A stretch of DNA of 64,000 nucleotides from Crocodylus rhombifer. Taxonomy: Eukaryota > Chordata > Crocodylia > Crocodylidae. Numbering within the stretch: the first letter of the stretch is position 1; every line of letters starts with the position of its first letter. This document shows, one piece after another, positions 24,412 through 35,939 of this stretch. The notes below the pieces were generated by a model. It was not told the DNA's origin and searched no databases. It saw nothing but the letters and a program-made list of their open reading frames with translations. Made by a program: the position numbers and the translations under genes. The stretch covers positions 1 through 64,000 of the forward strand of contig JAVSML010019123.1 of assembly GCA_038503035.1 (NCBI GenBank), given 5' to 3'.

Positions 24412-25588
24412 TGCATATTTTTCGTCCCTTTTAATGCTCTGGCGGAGAAGTATTGGCTATGCAGAAGCAATTATTTAGTTCTGAATACTTGAACCCAAAT
24501 TAGACTATTCAAAACCAAAATAAAGGTCTTATGCCCTCCACATATACACAGGCCTATGAACAATCTTGGTCATTTTTCACGTTACTGCTGGAGAACGATG
24601 CTACTTTTCCCCTTTCCCAAAGAGAAATCTGGATCAGCATTGCGATCTCAAATTCAAACAACAAAACATTCACAGGGTTTACTATTCAATATTTCTTTTA
24701 GTTTCTGATGTAGGTAGTTAGAAAATGCTTTTTGTGACCATGCTCATCTGAATTGTACTAGTATTTGACCCACTTTACTATCTAGAGAACTTGACAACAA
24801 TGTGGACACGAAGGCTGATTTTTTTTAGACTCCCTCTTATTTCATGGTTGAAATATAGTAACATCACGTGGGTTTTAAATATGGTAACATCCTGCAGTCG
24901 TCAACTTTTCTAGATAGCTGCATGAGTAAATAAATACATGAGCAATACTTTTCTCAGCCCTGGGACTCTAACATCCAATAATGAAGACAATGATATAACA
25001 GAGACCCCCATCTCTATTTGAGCACTGTCTGAAAATTGATTGGGCAGGCCTTTCAGGTGAATATAGTACAAAATGTCCAGTCTTTATTATCTTCAGTTTT
25101 GTAGTTTTACAGGCTTGAACAATCCTGAATAAACAAAGTAATATATTCTTTGTTGTTCCAGTAATAAGCCAGTCCAGTGCCACGAGAAATGTGTCGTCCA
25201 AAGGAAGCAAATAGAAAGGGTGGAGCAAATTATTTTAAGAGACAAAAAACAAGATATGTGTGTGTGTGAGAATTTGGGTGAGAAACGTACCATCACTAGG
25301 AACTTCAGAGGGATTCAATTCTGCACGTCTGGTCTGCGAACATTAAAATACAAGTTACAACCCCTACAAAACATAGTTGTGGCCACTTTCACACCTCTCA
25401 TTTTTTATACTATGTCCACTTCACACTGATAGCATAAGGGAGTTCTCAAATGCATACATGTATTTACACTTACTTGCAAATTCATGTACACAGCCTGCCA
25501 AGCACAAAGAACACCTTTAATATTAATGAGAATAAGGGTAAAAAAAAAAAGCTTGGAAAGGAAAGAAATAACAGCTCATGACACTGCC

Positions 25589-25603
25589 AAAAAAAAAAAA
25601 AAA
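25589..25603. repeat. Poly-A run
   Basis: An A homopolymer of about fifteen bases, with no retroposon body recognised upstream. Confidence 0.85.
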
Positions 25604-25666
25604 TCTCTCTTCCCTTCCTGATAGAGCAACAGCAGTGAAAAGTTACAATAAAGTTGTGTTGATATG

Positions 25667-25688
25667 ACTCTCTCTCTCTCTCTCTCTC
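25667..25688. repeat. (TC)n microsatellite
   Basis: About ten TC units form a simple dinucleotide repeat. Confidence 0.9.
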
Positions 25689-26729
25689 AATAGTTGTTGA
25701 AATAAAACAAACTGGTCTTGTTTCCTGAACAATCAATTCTACATATTACTTCTGAATGAGCTCTTGATGTAGGAAGGCAGAAAATAGTCAGATGTACCTA
25801 GGCAAGGCAAAGATTCAATTCTTTTTTCCTATTATTACCTTCACCAAAAATACTTTAAGATGAGAGAAGTGATGGATTTCAAACTCACTCAAACCTTGTA
25901 GATTGTAAATGGAACCATGTTTCTTCATTATGTCCTCCCCTGCCAGTAGCCTATTTAAGTTTCAAATATGGGTAACATAGTGGTATGTCCTTCAGCAGTA
26001 AAGAATGGGCATGGGGATAGTTTAGTAAGTCCATACGTCTCTTGTCACTCCAAGGGCAGAGGGAGCCGTAGGTGAAGGTCCAGACTCCTCCCTGATAAGC
26101 CCTTCTCCAAAACACATCGTAAGGGAAGTAGGATATGGTCCATTGGTGTCCTACCCACTCCATGCAGAAGAGGCATCCACAGCTTCCAAAAGGGAGATGC
26201 AATATGTATAGTCACGTGCAAACCAGACTGATGCGGAATGCATTGCGTGGATGCCTAATGTCTCCTGTGCTCAGCTGAGTAGTGGAGCATTAATTAACAA
26301 CTCGGATCTGAATGGAAGCACAGGAATTCCCTGCTGCTCCTAAGGGCTGCACGAAGAGCACTTCCCTACTATTGCAGGCACCATAGCCGGAGCCAAAAAA
26401 TTTGTGTCACGAGGTGGGGCGCAGGGGTGGCCGTGATCCCTCTAGCGCCCCCCCTACCGTGTCAAGTAGGCGATCCAGCACCCTCTTATCTCACCCACCA
26501 CATCTTTGATGATATCTGGTTCTATATGGGAGGCTGCCTTTGATCCCCTAGTACACGGTGTTATGCTGGAACCATTCCCCGTTCCGTATGGGGTGACTCA
26601 GTGCACCCCAGCCTTAAGGGCTATGCGTGCGTCCTACCTCCCCTTTAGCACACCCCAAGCCTCGCAGCTCTTCCTGGACGTTCTCATATCATATGCTTGC
26701 CCCTACCTGGGGTCTCTCGATGCACGCAC

Positions 26730-27065
26730 TCCCTCTCTCTGGGGTTTCGCCGTATGCACGCCCGATATACTCGCCCCTCCTGGGCTTCTGTCCACCCTCT
26801 TGCCCTTTCCAGGCCTCTAGTCGCATGCTCGGCTCTGTCGAGCTCCTATCAGTCAGGTGCCTATCCACATGTCTGCCCCTCTCCAGGCTTATTCTTGCGC
26901 GCCTGCCCCTCTCCGGGACTTCTACCGCACGCTCGCCCTTCCCCGGGACTTAGTGTTAGTAGGGTGCTAATTGGTCACCCTGGAGCCTCCTATTTTAGTC
27001 TGCCCTTCATGCTTGTCCTCGCATGCCGGCCCCTCTCCAGGACTTTTACCGCACGCTCACCCAGG
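26730..27065. repeat. Diverged ~30-base tandem repeats inside the LTR
   Basis: Units of the form TGCCCCTCTCCNGGNCTT followed by TACCGCACGC recur near 26780, 26800, 26872, 26905, 26935 and 27028. They vary by substitution and spacing. They lie within the putative LTR and are not coding. Confidence 0.6.
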
Positions 27066-27079
27066 CATCCTGTTGCCAC

Positions 27080-27161
27080 CCCTCATGCCCTCTCTGGGGC
27101 CTGTGCCGTGCTGTCTGCGCCCCTCACGCCCTCTCTGGGGCCTGTGCCGCGCTGCCCGCGC
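27080..27161. repeat. Two-copy 41-base tandem repeat
   Basis: CCTCATGCCCTCTCTGGGGC at 27081 recurs as CCTCACGCCCTCTCTGGGGC at 27122, giving a period of 41. The copies differ at only a few positions, mostly CpG-type changes. Confidence 0.8.
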
Positions 27162-27213
27162 TCCTTACCCGCACTCAATTGCTGTGCTGCCAAGCCAGCT
27201 TGTGTCGCTGTGG

Positions 27214-27442
27214 CCTCACTGGGCACCAGGACCCCCTGAGCTACTGGGGAGCCCCTATGCAGCCTCCTTGCACCCCTACAGCCTCACCCAGTCCTCCGGT
27301 CAGGGTCAACACCCCCAATACGCGCCCCACTGGCACACACAGCTGTGCCTCACTGTGCCACTGGGCAGCAGGAACCCCCAGATTATTGGGGAGCTCCCAT
27401 GAAGCCTTGTCACACCCCTACAGCCTCACCCAGTCCTCTGGT
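27214..27442. repeat. 142-base tandem duplication
   Basis: The segment 27214-27300 recurs at 27356-27442 with a constant 142-base offset. Shared landmarks are CACTGGGCA, GGGGAGC and CAGCCTCACCCAGTCCTC. The copies are diverged, so the duplication is not an assembly artefact of identical reads. Confidence 0.75.
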
Positions 27443-27705
27443 ATTCACACAAACAGCCCTACCGCAAAGCAAACTACTAGCCAACTGGCTCTAACTCAAA
27501 ATAAGCCTACCGGCTATAACATAAGGGTCCAGGCCCAAACCGGCCCTCTTGCAAAGGCATCTCTGTCAGGATTCCCTCACCATGCTGCGGCCCCTTAGGT
27601 GTGCTCAGGCTGCACCACTCATCTCTGCTCTGCTAGGCTCTTCTGCAGAGCTCCTGCACCTCAGCCTGCCAGAAGGGAACTGCCACTAGGCTTTGGCCTG
27701 GGCTG

Positions 27706-27768
27706 TTTATAAAGGCCTGGCCCTGGCCCCTTTCCGGTCATGTGACCAGCCTGGTTGCTCCGGCAACC
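27706..27768 (-). promoter_or_regulatory. Promoter-like motif cluster in the LTR
   Basis: Read on the minus strand, the order is: an RFX X-box-like palindrome (27753-27768, GGTTGC and GCAACC half-sites), an E-box of the USF/MITF type (GGTCACATGACC, 27736-27747), an ETS-like CCGGAAA abutting it, a GC-rich stretch, and the TATA box TTTATAAA (27706-27713). Initiation would be expected near 27675-27685. This order is typical of a Pol II promoter and of an LTR U3 region. Transcription is inferred, not shown. Confidence 0.45.
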
Positions 27769-27846
27769 AACACTTGTGCTGCCTTAGGGAGCTTCAGCAG
27801 CCCATATTCCTAATGTCAGTAGCAGGCACCTTAGTGCCCTGCTACA

Positions 27847-30209
27847 TTTGGACTTGTACCAAGCTCCGTCTCAAAACAATTTTTGTCTTCTTCATTATGA
27901 AGATCATTACAAAGAACGGTCTCTGTTTGCTCACATGACTACTCCCATTGACTTCACTTAGTTCATGAAGATTTTACCCAAGAGGAAATCTTTGGCTATT
28001 AACTGCCTCTAAAGGGTTGTCTACATCAGTTGTACCCTGGACTACAACCAAAAAGCATATTCTGTGCACTTGATCCCTCTCAGTGCATGCCCATTAAGGT
28101 CACGTAGATGATTTTGGGTGGCCCTGAACATATGCCTGAACACTGCTTTCAGGCTCCTTGCCTTGGGTGAACTTCTTAGCACGTCTTCAACATCACTCTA
28201 GACCAGCTGGTTCTGCTTCCTTTGCAGGATCTGCCATATGCACTGATTCATGACTGGAAAGAGTGACAGCATGAAGGCAACAAAGGCTCACCTTAAAATA
28301 GACACTATATACTTGTTCAGCTCTTCCAGAGAAATTCTGAGTTGGTGCAAGGATTCTTCCCCCCAACCACTACATACAATCCATTTCAGGACTGGCTACA
28401 ATGGTAATGCATGTGGCAGAGCTCATATAATCTCCCCATCCATTTTGTCAGATGATTATTTATCTCAAGCTTTTGCCCAAGTTGTGAAGCAGTGTAACGA
28501 AATAAATACTGAAGCAAAATACAGGCATTTTCCAGTGTGCTATTTGCAGAATGGCTGAAAAACACAAGCCTGTTGAAGTCAGTCGGACCGCAGCTGTTTA
28601 ACGATGGTACAGCGAGCAACTGACACGCTAGCGCGCTAAAAGAATGATTACCCACCACGTACATCAATCACTTGGCAGAACAGAAATATAGAGTCATTGT
28701 AATAGAACAATATCACATGATAAATACCTTCCCCCCTTGAAATTCTTGTGCCTCAGCATTTAGAGATGATATATGACTAGACTTCACCTTGACATTTTTT
28801 TCCTAGCAGAGGACCATTGTCCTGTAACATTTTTCTTTGAAGACAGCTCGTAAAAAAATTTAGGAGGAATCCTAATGAAGTGATACACCTACAGAAGGGC
28901 ACAACAACTTAGTCATAAGCAGTACATAATGCCACTGTTTAGTGTAGGCAGGGAATGCTTATTCCGCTGCTTATTTTAATAAAGATGGATTTTGTTCTCC
29001 TTCCTCATGAGAAGCAGCAGTTACTAATAGGTCCACTGAAGACGAGGGTTGATTAACTGGAGTGGAAGAAGCAAATTATACCTCCTCTACAGCATGCATG
29101 CTGTTTTCCTCAACATTTCAGTAGTAAACTTTTGCTTTCCCCCCCTGATATCCATTCAGTCTAAAAGCAGGTCTCTACCAGTCCTCCCTTGTTGGCACCC
29201 ATCAGCACAAGGGCAGGGAAGCTCTGAAGACTGTTTGCAGCTTCTTGAGGAGATACTATCCTGCTTATTCCTCCAGCTTTCCTGAGATGCATATGATGTT
29301 GCAAGAGCAAGGCAATCTCACAACACCTGCCTGCCCCTACCCCGCCAAACCACAAGATGTGTTGGCTTCACTCTAGTGGCACTGTCCCTGCAAAAGTCAC
29401 TATTCCAGTAATACCACTTCCTATCCAGCTATCTTTTGTTTTGATCTGCAACCTAAAAAATGCCAAACAGCCCCCACCCCTTCTCCAACAACCCGAAAAA
29501 CAAATATCATGAACTACAGTTCTTAATTGGAACGGGCTACTAGTCATTTTGTCAGGAATTATGAGGCACCAACCAAAAAAAAGAGATAAAGCAGCTCTGT
29601 GCACTTAAGGGATGGAGATACAATACTGTGGTGTGATTTGAGCTACCAGTTTTATTGGTTTGACTGTGTTACATACAAGATGTGAAGCAGAGATTCATTT
29701 ATGAGGGCCGCGTTTAGAAGGTGCTAATAAAACTTTGGTACCATACCACAAACTTATGAATTTTTTATACGACTAACTTTACAAAGAAACTATTTTAGGG
29801 ATTCTGAAAAAGTGTATTAATGCTATTTTTCATTTCACTTCATCTGGAAACCCAGGCTGCCTTAGTATTAGAAGCTGAAGAGCACATTCATATGAACACA
29901 CATTTTAGAAGCCCGTAAAATGATCTAATAAAGCTAACGTATATATAGAAAGCTAACTTTCTTTCTGCTCAGCAGCAACAATAAGGCAAAATAAAAGTTT
30001 TGCTGCTCGTTCATTTTCTACGGCCTAGAACTTGTGGTGGACTTCTGTGCATCTAGACAAGCCTTGGACTGCTAAGCTTTCGAGGGCAGATACAAGCAAA
30101 TAAATACAGTCTGACATGACTACTCAAGTTAGATACCTAACTAGTATCTTAGGAGCTTATCTTACTGGCCAGGACAAGATACTGATGCTCATAACAAGGC
30201 TGTCTGACG
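27847..30209. other. Non-coding stretch, no gene seen
   Basis: All open frames are short and lack motifs. No repeat family was identified with confidence. Confidence 0.5.
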
Positions 30210-30560
30210 TCTAAGCATTCATGGGGGAGGGGATAAATGTCCCACAGGTCGCACCACCAGTGATCACAGGCCCCCCAGACCACACACTGTATGGAGGCCT
30301 CCCTCCCCCAATGCACCATGTGTGTGGCCCTAGGCTTATCCTCAGATCCCTAGACCATACCGGGCTGCAATGCCCTGCCCCCTGAGTTGGGAACAGGCAG
30401 CAAAAGCCACAGGAGGGAGGGTAAGTCCAGAGTCTCTGGTTGCTGTCGCAGCTGGAAAGATGGGGAATGGAAGGCAGGCAGGAGCCCAGAGACTGCAAAT
30501 TAGCACCTTGGCCGGCATGCAACTTCTGTCTGGCCTCCATCTGGCATCATAACTCTTGTA
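30210..30560. other. GC-rich unclassified segment
   Basis: The segment is clearly richer in G+C than its neighbours and has short overlapping open frames on both strands (109 codons minus, 60 plus) without family signatures. It may be an old repeat core. No ends or target duplication were found. Confidence 0.3.
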
Positions 30561-30607
30561 TTCTTGGCTGCAGCTCAGACTAAATAGGAAAGTTGGTGAA
30601 TACCATC

Positions 30608-30680
30608 ACTCTAGCCTAGTGATTAGGGTTCTCTCCTGGAAAGTGAAGATCACAGAGATCAGATCGGGCCATTATGCAAG
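30608..30680 (+). mobile_element. tRNA-derived SINE head relic (MIR-like)
   Basis: CTAGCCTAGTGATTAGGGTT followed by CTCTCCTGGAAAGTGAAGAT resembles the tRNA-related head of old amniote SINEs, which typically read TAGTGTAGTGGTTAGGGCAC...CTGGGAGGTGGGAGAC. The A-box region is visible but decayed. It is not a functional tRNA gene. Confidence 0.5.
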
Positions 30681-31144
30681 AGGTGAGCAGCAGGAGAAGC
30701 AGCAGCACCATGCGGCATCCCAATGGCTATCGCTGGCAACTCAGTACTTTGACCTCAGAAGCGTGGTGGGGTGTTGTGATTCACAGGAAAAGGGAGATGC
30801 GTAATGTGTAGCGTGAGGCTTTCCTGTTTCTTATTGGCTACTTCTAAGCATCTCTAGACCCTCTGAACTGCCCTTTGGAAGTATATGTTATTCCCCATTC
30901 TCTGTTAAGGACACCAAGAAGCATAAACCCAAATCAGTCTTAAGCACTTCCAACGTCTCTCCCTTGACTCCATATGGAAGCCAGACACTTCACAAGGTCA
31001 CTTTGAATCAAGCTTTTGTGATGGGAGCTCCAAAGGTAGGTGTTGCCCTACCTATATACAGGTGCCGTTAGAGGCAGTATGGGTGCTACCTCATGTCAGT
31101 AAAATGCATTGGACAGATCTTGGGTGGGAGGAGAAACAGGGACT

Positions 31145-31240
31145 TAACTTGTACTAGGTCACAGCACACAGTATGTCAGAAGCAGGGCCACACGGAGAGC
31201 CAGGTCTTTTGATTCCCAGTCAATTGCTTCATCCACCAGG
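31145..31240 (-). mobile_element. MIR-type SINE relic, antisense
   Basis: CTTGTACTAGGTCACAGCAC, AAGCAGGGCCACACGGAGAG, GATTCCCAGTCAATTGCTTC and ATCCACCAGG match the reverse-complement layout of MIR-like SINEs (CTTGCCCAAGGTCACACAGC...GAACCCAGGTC...). This is an ancient, non-coding relic. Confidence 0.6.
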
Positions 31241-31255
31241 TATGAAATTTGCAGT

Positions 31256-34229
31256 TCTTCCATAACTTTATAAAAATAAATTGTTTTAATCCATCTGTAC
31301 TGTTCCAGCCAAATAATTTTATAGGAGATTTAAAAGAAGGAAAGCAGCAGCAACAGCCATTTGGAAGTTGCTTAGGCATCTGGAAAGTGAACTTTGATTT
31401 CAGTTGAGACTCACTCTGAAGCAATCTGTAGATGAGGTGCCCCAAAGTGCACAATAAATGCAGGATATCCAATGGATCTGCAATATCTCCTGGCCTTTTT
31501 TCACCGCATACATGGAAAAACAACTCTAGAGTTTCAAACGTATGTGAATATGTCTAACTTCAGAAAGTCTCAGACTGTGAAGGGAGACTCGGTCAAGCAT
31601 TTTAAATATGGTTGCAGAATTATTACATGTTGAAGTTCATTATCGCTGGTAATACAATTGGATTTCACAAAAACAGTTTGTAAATAATTGCAGATGAACT
31701 GCACATGATTGCACATAGTTTACACATGATTACAGTTTGATTGCAAAGACAACCATACAAACAATGAGCTCAATTTACCCCATAGTTGTAAATGTTTTGT
31801 AAATGGATTATATGCACTTAAATCCATTTGCTTAAATGTATTCAGTAAATATTTTTTAGCTGTGAATTCATGCAGGATGCTGAATGAGGGCTTGTTTACT
31901 ACAAACCTGAGCAGATAACATTTCTGATACTCCTCGTTACATTCACTGTTCAGAAATTCTCATTCTTTCTTCTCACTCCTACCAATTTTTAATCTACTAG
32001 GCTCTTTCTCAAAGTTTATTACAATTATTGGAATGACTGTCACCCTCTTCACTTGTATTTGGATCAGGTTGTTATTAATATGACAAAAGCAGCATGGATA
32101 ATTGCATATAATTTATTTCTATTCACAATAACAGCTACGTGAATCTGATAATGTCCAAGCTGCCCCTAATCAAGCCAACAGTGCTCTGGACTGGGGAAAC
32201 CAAGTCAAAAGTGGGTGAATATATCACTGTGTCCTAACCTTACTAGCCTTGCTGGGCTTAGGTGTCACAGGGCTTCAACATGGCTGGGGTTTCTCTGGTC
32301 AAAATAAAGCGTATCAGAAAAATCTAGATCTTGAAAAGATCCAGTGTGAGCATGGTCCTAATATGGGGTTTCCAAGTCCTTTTGCACCACCTTCTCTTCA
32401 TAAATTGTTCTCCCTGAATAAATTAAGAAAATTTTTTTTGGTTCTACCTTTTCTCTTTGCAAATTACCAAGGAGAGCAAAACTCTTCTTCTGACAATGCT
32501 GATAGAACAATTTAACACTGTCGTGCCAGTGATAGTTTTAGTTAAAAGAGAACTATTCTTTTCATTGTCTTTCCCCACACGTCCTTTATCCACATAATTA
32601 ATAACTGAATCTTGATACTAGCTGCATCGTGTCAACACGACTCTTGTGGAGCTGCTCAGGCAGAGATTCTGTGTCACTTAATGTATCTGTTGCTACAGAC
32701 CCATCAGCTCATTTTAAATCCACAGTTTATGGTACTTCTTATTTACGGTAAATCCAAAATTAGTGACTTATTACTATAGCCTTGAATGATGAGATGAGCC
32801 AATTCCAGGACTGATGTAAGCAGATATAGCTCCCCTTGCCTCAGTGAAGTTGTACCACATCGCCCGCAGCTCAGAAGTTGATGTCGAATTGTTTTGCTGC
32901 GTTACAAATGCACAGGATGTTCAACAACTGCATCCTAGTCATGTAGGAGACATGTAGAGCTAATATTAATTTTTTTCTAATTAATGATTCCCTCAGAAAA
33001 TAAAAGCCTTCATCTTTGTGGGGGGGATGAGAAAAAAAACATGTTCTTGTTAATAGCAGACACAATTTCACCATTAATTATGTCCGCTGAGACCTGTGCA
33101 GTAACGAACAAACCAAAAAGAGCAGAAATACAGGCATCAAAATTATTGCCTTGTGATAATTTGGGGAATTATTCCTCATATGCTCTTTTACCTTGCTGTT
33201 ATGCACGATGTTAAACAACCCCTACAGAATAATGATTGCAGTAGCATAGGAAATAAGTCCATTAAAACAAGAATACCTCCATGTCTGTTTGCGGTTCATC
33301 CTGGGATGTCACAATATTCTTCCTCTTTAATAAAAAAAAGGAAGAATATATATTTATATGTAATTTTAAAAGTTCAAAACTTCTTTGACTAAAAGGACTG
33401 CTGATTTTAGTAGTATCCAACTTGAGACACTTGTGCTCCCATGGTCTGCTATGCCTTGAACTCTGCACTGCTGAAGATAAGGCCTTGAAGGTGCTTTAAA
33501 CTGGTACCCAACTTAGGACATACTTTAATTTAAAAAAACCCAAACAAGGGATTTTCCTTCTCTGATCGTTTTCTCCACCACTGAAGTCAGAAAGTAGGGA
33601 TCCCTCTTCATCTACTGATGTGACTCATCACAACATCACAATTTTTTTGGCTCTCACTGCCCCTGAAGATGCAATTTGGGCTAAAAATGCTTGAGATAGG
33701 ACCCATGTAATAAAGCCTATTCTGCATTCACCATGTACTCTCACGAAAAGTGAACCAGGGTCTTTGTAGCTTTGGTACAAGCTAGATACCCAGTTCACTA
33801 ACATAATGCTTATTTACTTCAACGCTTTTTGTCTCTATTTTTTTAAAACCAGAGTTTAAAATGTAAAAAAAAAGGTTTTACAAAATCTGTAAGAGAGCTG
33901 ACAATGATCTTGGTTCAACAGGTAGGAAAGGCTATAAGGAAAGGGGTAGAGCATACAGCAAAGTATCTAAGGAGAGGAAAACCCTCAGGCAGATGTTGGA
34001 GTTCTCCTTGAGACTGATAACCTCCTTACAGTGTCATCTAAACAACAAAAAGAGATAAGATCATGCCGGAGGAGTGGAAAGAGGCAAAACTGTCAGGCCT
34101 AATCATTCTAAGTCTTTTCTGCACTGCTTTAAAAAAACCCCCACATTTGTATGTTGGAATATAGGTTTTTTTAATATACCCGTATATACCACAGGTATTC
34201 TTTGTAACTGATGGGCCTGAATGCAATAA
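31256..34229. other. Non-coding stretch, no gene seen
   Basis: Open frames are short and motif-free. Around 31700-31745 CACATGATT occurs twice 21 bases apart in AT-rich, repeat-poor DNA. No transposon or RNA gene was recognised. Confidence 0.5.
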
Positions 34230-34530
34230 CTAGGGACTTACCAAATTTGAGATTTTGGGGATTCTGCGAGATCTGTCATTGCCCACAAAATTTGGCAATG
34301 CCCACAAAATCCACAGGGGAAAAAAAAAGAATTACAAAAAAGAAAATGCTGGCTCCCCAGAAGCAGGCAGCAGTCCTCGGTGCACTGCAGCAGCCCAGTG
34401 AGCCAGGGAAGTGGGGGCTGCCCACTCGAAGGGTTGTGGACAAGACGGCTGCCACCCCCCACCCTTGCCGCTGATCGACTGCAAAGGCTGCCTGTCATGT
34501 GGCCCTGCCCCTCTCCACCACCCAGCAATG
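34230..34530 (+). mobile_element. hAT-like non-autonomous element fragment, possible
   Basis: The start CTAGGGACTTACCAAATTTG resembles the CTAGGGCTTACCAAATT terminus of a sauropsid hAT-type repeat as I remember it. An internal duplication is visible (ATTGCCCACAAAAT at 34279-34292 and AATGCCCACAAAAT at 34297-34310). The later part is GC-rich and unlike the flanks. No right terminus or 8-base duplication was found. Overlapping open frames on both strands are compositional. Confidence 0.4.
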
Positions 34531-34551
34531 AGGGGTAGGGCTACATGCATT

Positions 34552-34575
34552 ATACATACATACGTATGTATGTAT
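34552..34575. repeat. Perfect palindrome formed by a (GTAT)n phase switch
   Basis: ATACATACATAC is followed immediately by GTATGTATGTAT, giving a perfect 24-base palindrome with no spacer. The GTAT run continues a few bases to the right. Confidence 0.9.
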
Positions 34576-34583
34576 GTATGTAT

Positions 34584-35639
34584 TACAATGCTAGACTTTC
34601 TCAATGAGTGCATAAGAGCTGTTTTAAAAGTAGGACTACTTTCATAACAGATCTACAGCAGGCCTTTTTAATCTCAGGTTGGGACATAACTAAAAGATGG
34701 ACAAGCTTTATGTAAGAAAATGAGTACAGTACATACAGGTTCCATGGTTTACCACGTGTATTCCTTTTCTTTATGCTGGAGATATATACATTTAAGACTA
34801 ATACTTGTCAGTGGAACCACTCTATTTTCTCCAAGAAACATGTCAAATATACATTTTCATGGCATACTAATTCATTACTTGAGGAGATAATATTCTTCCT
34901 CTTATCAAATATTAACGATCATTTCAGGAAGTCTGAGAATTGTCTTCGAGCAACTTCTTGCAGTCATTAATTAAAATAATGAGCAGTGTAACACTACATG
35001 TGCAATTCTCCTGCAAGGCCTAATGTGTTTGCCTAAAAGTCTCCTTCTACCATAAACATCTGGAAAATCTGGTAAATTAAAAAGCTGATTCATTAATATA
35101 CTTCTGGGTAATCCTAGGCTCCCTTTTTGCAAAAATCCATATTGGCCTGCTAAGATTCCTGGCAAGATGTCACAAAAAAAATTTTTTTTTTCTTGGTGTT
35201 CATACACACTCCTCTCCACTCCCATTGCTTTCATTATCAACTGGTGAAAAGTAAAAGAATACAGTCCACTTAAGCATAGTCAGACACCCATATTTATGAA
35301 CTATTTTAAAAGTAACATTTAACAGAGTAGGAAAATGATTTCCCAAACACATTTGGCTATTTTAATGAATTTCACTGGCTGCTTTTGCTTCCTTGAATAT
35401 TTTTACTATCGAGGTCTAACAGTGATACTAGTGCAGGAATGAATCCTCTTAAAAACTGAATGTTAGGTTCCTAAGTATTCACATTCCTTGCAAATCTGTC
35501 CAGTCATAACACTAATCTATACAGCTGGACAATTTTTTTCATCAAAAATGAAGTACAGTTTCAGTCATGCTAAAAATTATTCAGAAATCTGACCTGAGTT
35601 TGGAGACCAATTTGGGATGGAACAATAAGTTTCCAGGGC
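34584..35639. other. Non-coding stretch, nothing recognised
   Basis: Short open frames only, with an A/T-run near 35176-35190. No repeat family was recognised. Confidence 0.5.
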
Positions 35640-35740
35640 TGGCTTTGTGAAAGGTCTTGGTTAAGTCAGGGAAGATCCTGTCTTGAGCAAGGGGCTAACC
35701 TCATGAGGTCCTTTCTAGTCCTACATTCCTGTTCCTCAGG
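35640..35740 (+). mobile_element. CR1 LINE 3' end, short relic
   Basis: GATCCTGTCTTGAGCAAGGG, GCTAACCTCATGAGGTCC and TTTCTAGTCCTACATTCCT fit the CR1 3' UTR (GATCCTGCCTTGAGCAGGGGGCTGGACTAGATGACCT...). A small deletion removes part of the GGACTAGATGA motif. The fragment directly abuts the small transposon that follows. Confidence 0.65.
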
Positions 35741-35744
35741 TTTA

Positions 35745-35939
35745 AGGACAGAAGTTACACATAAACCAATATAAGTGATTGGAAACTGGTTCAAATCTGT
35801 AAAACAACAGAAGCCAAGTGCAAATAAACCTCTTTCAAAATGGCCAAAACCAGTTTAACATACACCTGGATGGCTGCAGTATCACACTAACTGATTTAGG
35901 TGAATCACTAACTGAATTGGTTTATTGAACTTCTGTCCC
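35745..35939. mobile_element. Small non-autonomous DNA transposon, copy 1
   Basis: The ends are GGACAGAAGTT (35746) and AACTTCTGTCC, inverted copies of each other. The 195-base body lacks coding capacity and closely parallels 63801-63985: both share ACAGAAGTTACACATAAAC, TTTCAAAATG, the order of AAACTGGTTT-like motifs and the closing CTTCTGTCCCAGAT. It is a MITE and would need a transposase supplied by another element. I do not assign a superfamily because no target duplication is clear. Confidence 0.8.

Larger units (their letters stand above)
24412..26404. other. Non-coding stretch, no gene seen
   Basis: It contains a poly-A run at 25589-25603, a TC run at 25667-25688 and short open frames without motifs. 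The last bases before 26405 (AAAAAATTTG) form the left flank of the LTR. Confidence 0.5.
26405..27846 (-). mobile_element. Probable solo LTR (about 1.44 kb), CpG-rich
   Basis: The element begins TGTCACGAGG and ends CCTGCTACA on the plus strand, so both ends follow the TGT...ACA rule of LTRs. TTTG directly flanks it on each side (26401-26404 and 27847-27850), fitting a 4-base target duplication as made by Ty3/gypsy-like or some retrovirus-like elements. The body is far richer in G, C and CpG than the surroundings and has no gag or pol. Minus orientation is inferred from a TATA box at 27706-27713 with activator-type motifs upstream on that strand. If so, U3 is short and R-U5 very long and full of tandem repeats. 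Overlapping open frames in all three plus frames are compositional artefacts. A CpG-island insertion of another kind is the alternative. Confidence 0.6.

Noticed and set aside
26370..26404. Possible primer-binding site (TTTGGCTCCGGC on the minus strand) just outside the LTR
   Set aside because: The TTTG next to the LTR is matched on the other flank as a target duplication, which makes this host sequence. No internal retrotransposon coding follows.
26506..27598. Four long overlapping plus-strand frames rich in Pro, Ser, Leu and Ala
   Set aside because: They overlap in all three frames, follow the GC-rich tandem repeats, and lie in a probable LTR. The composition explains their openness.
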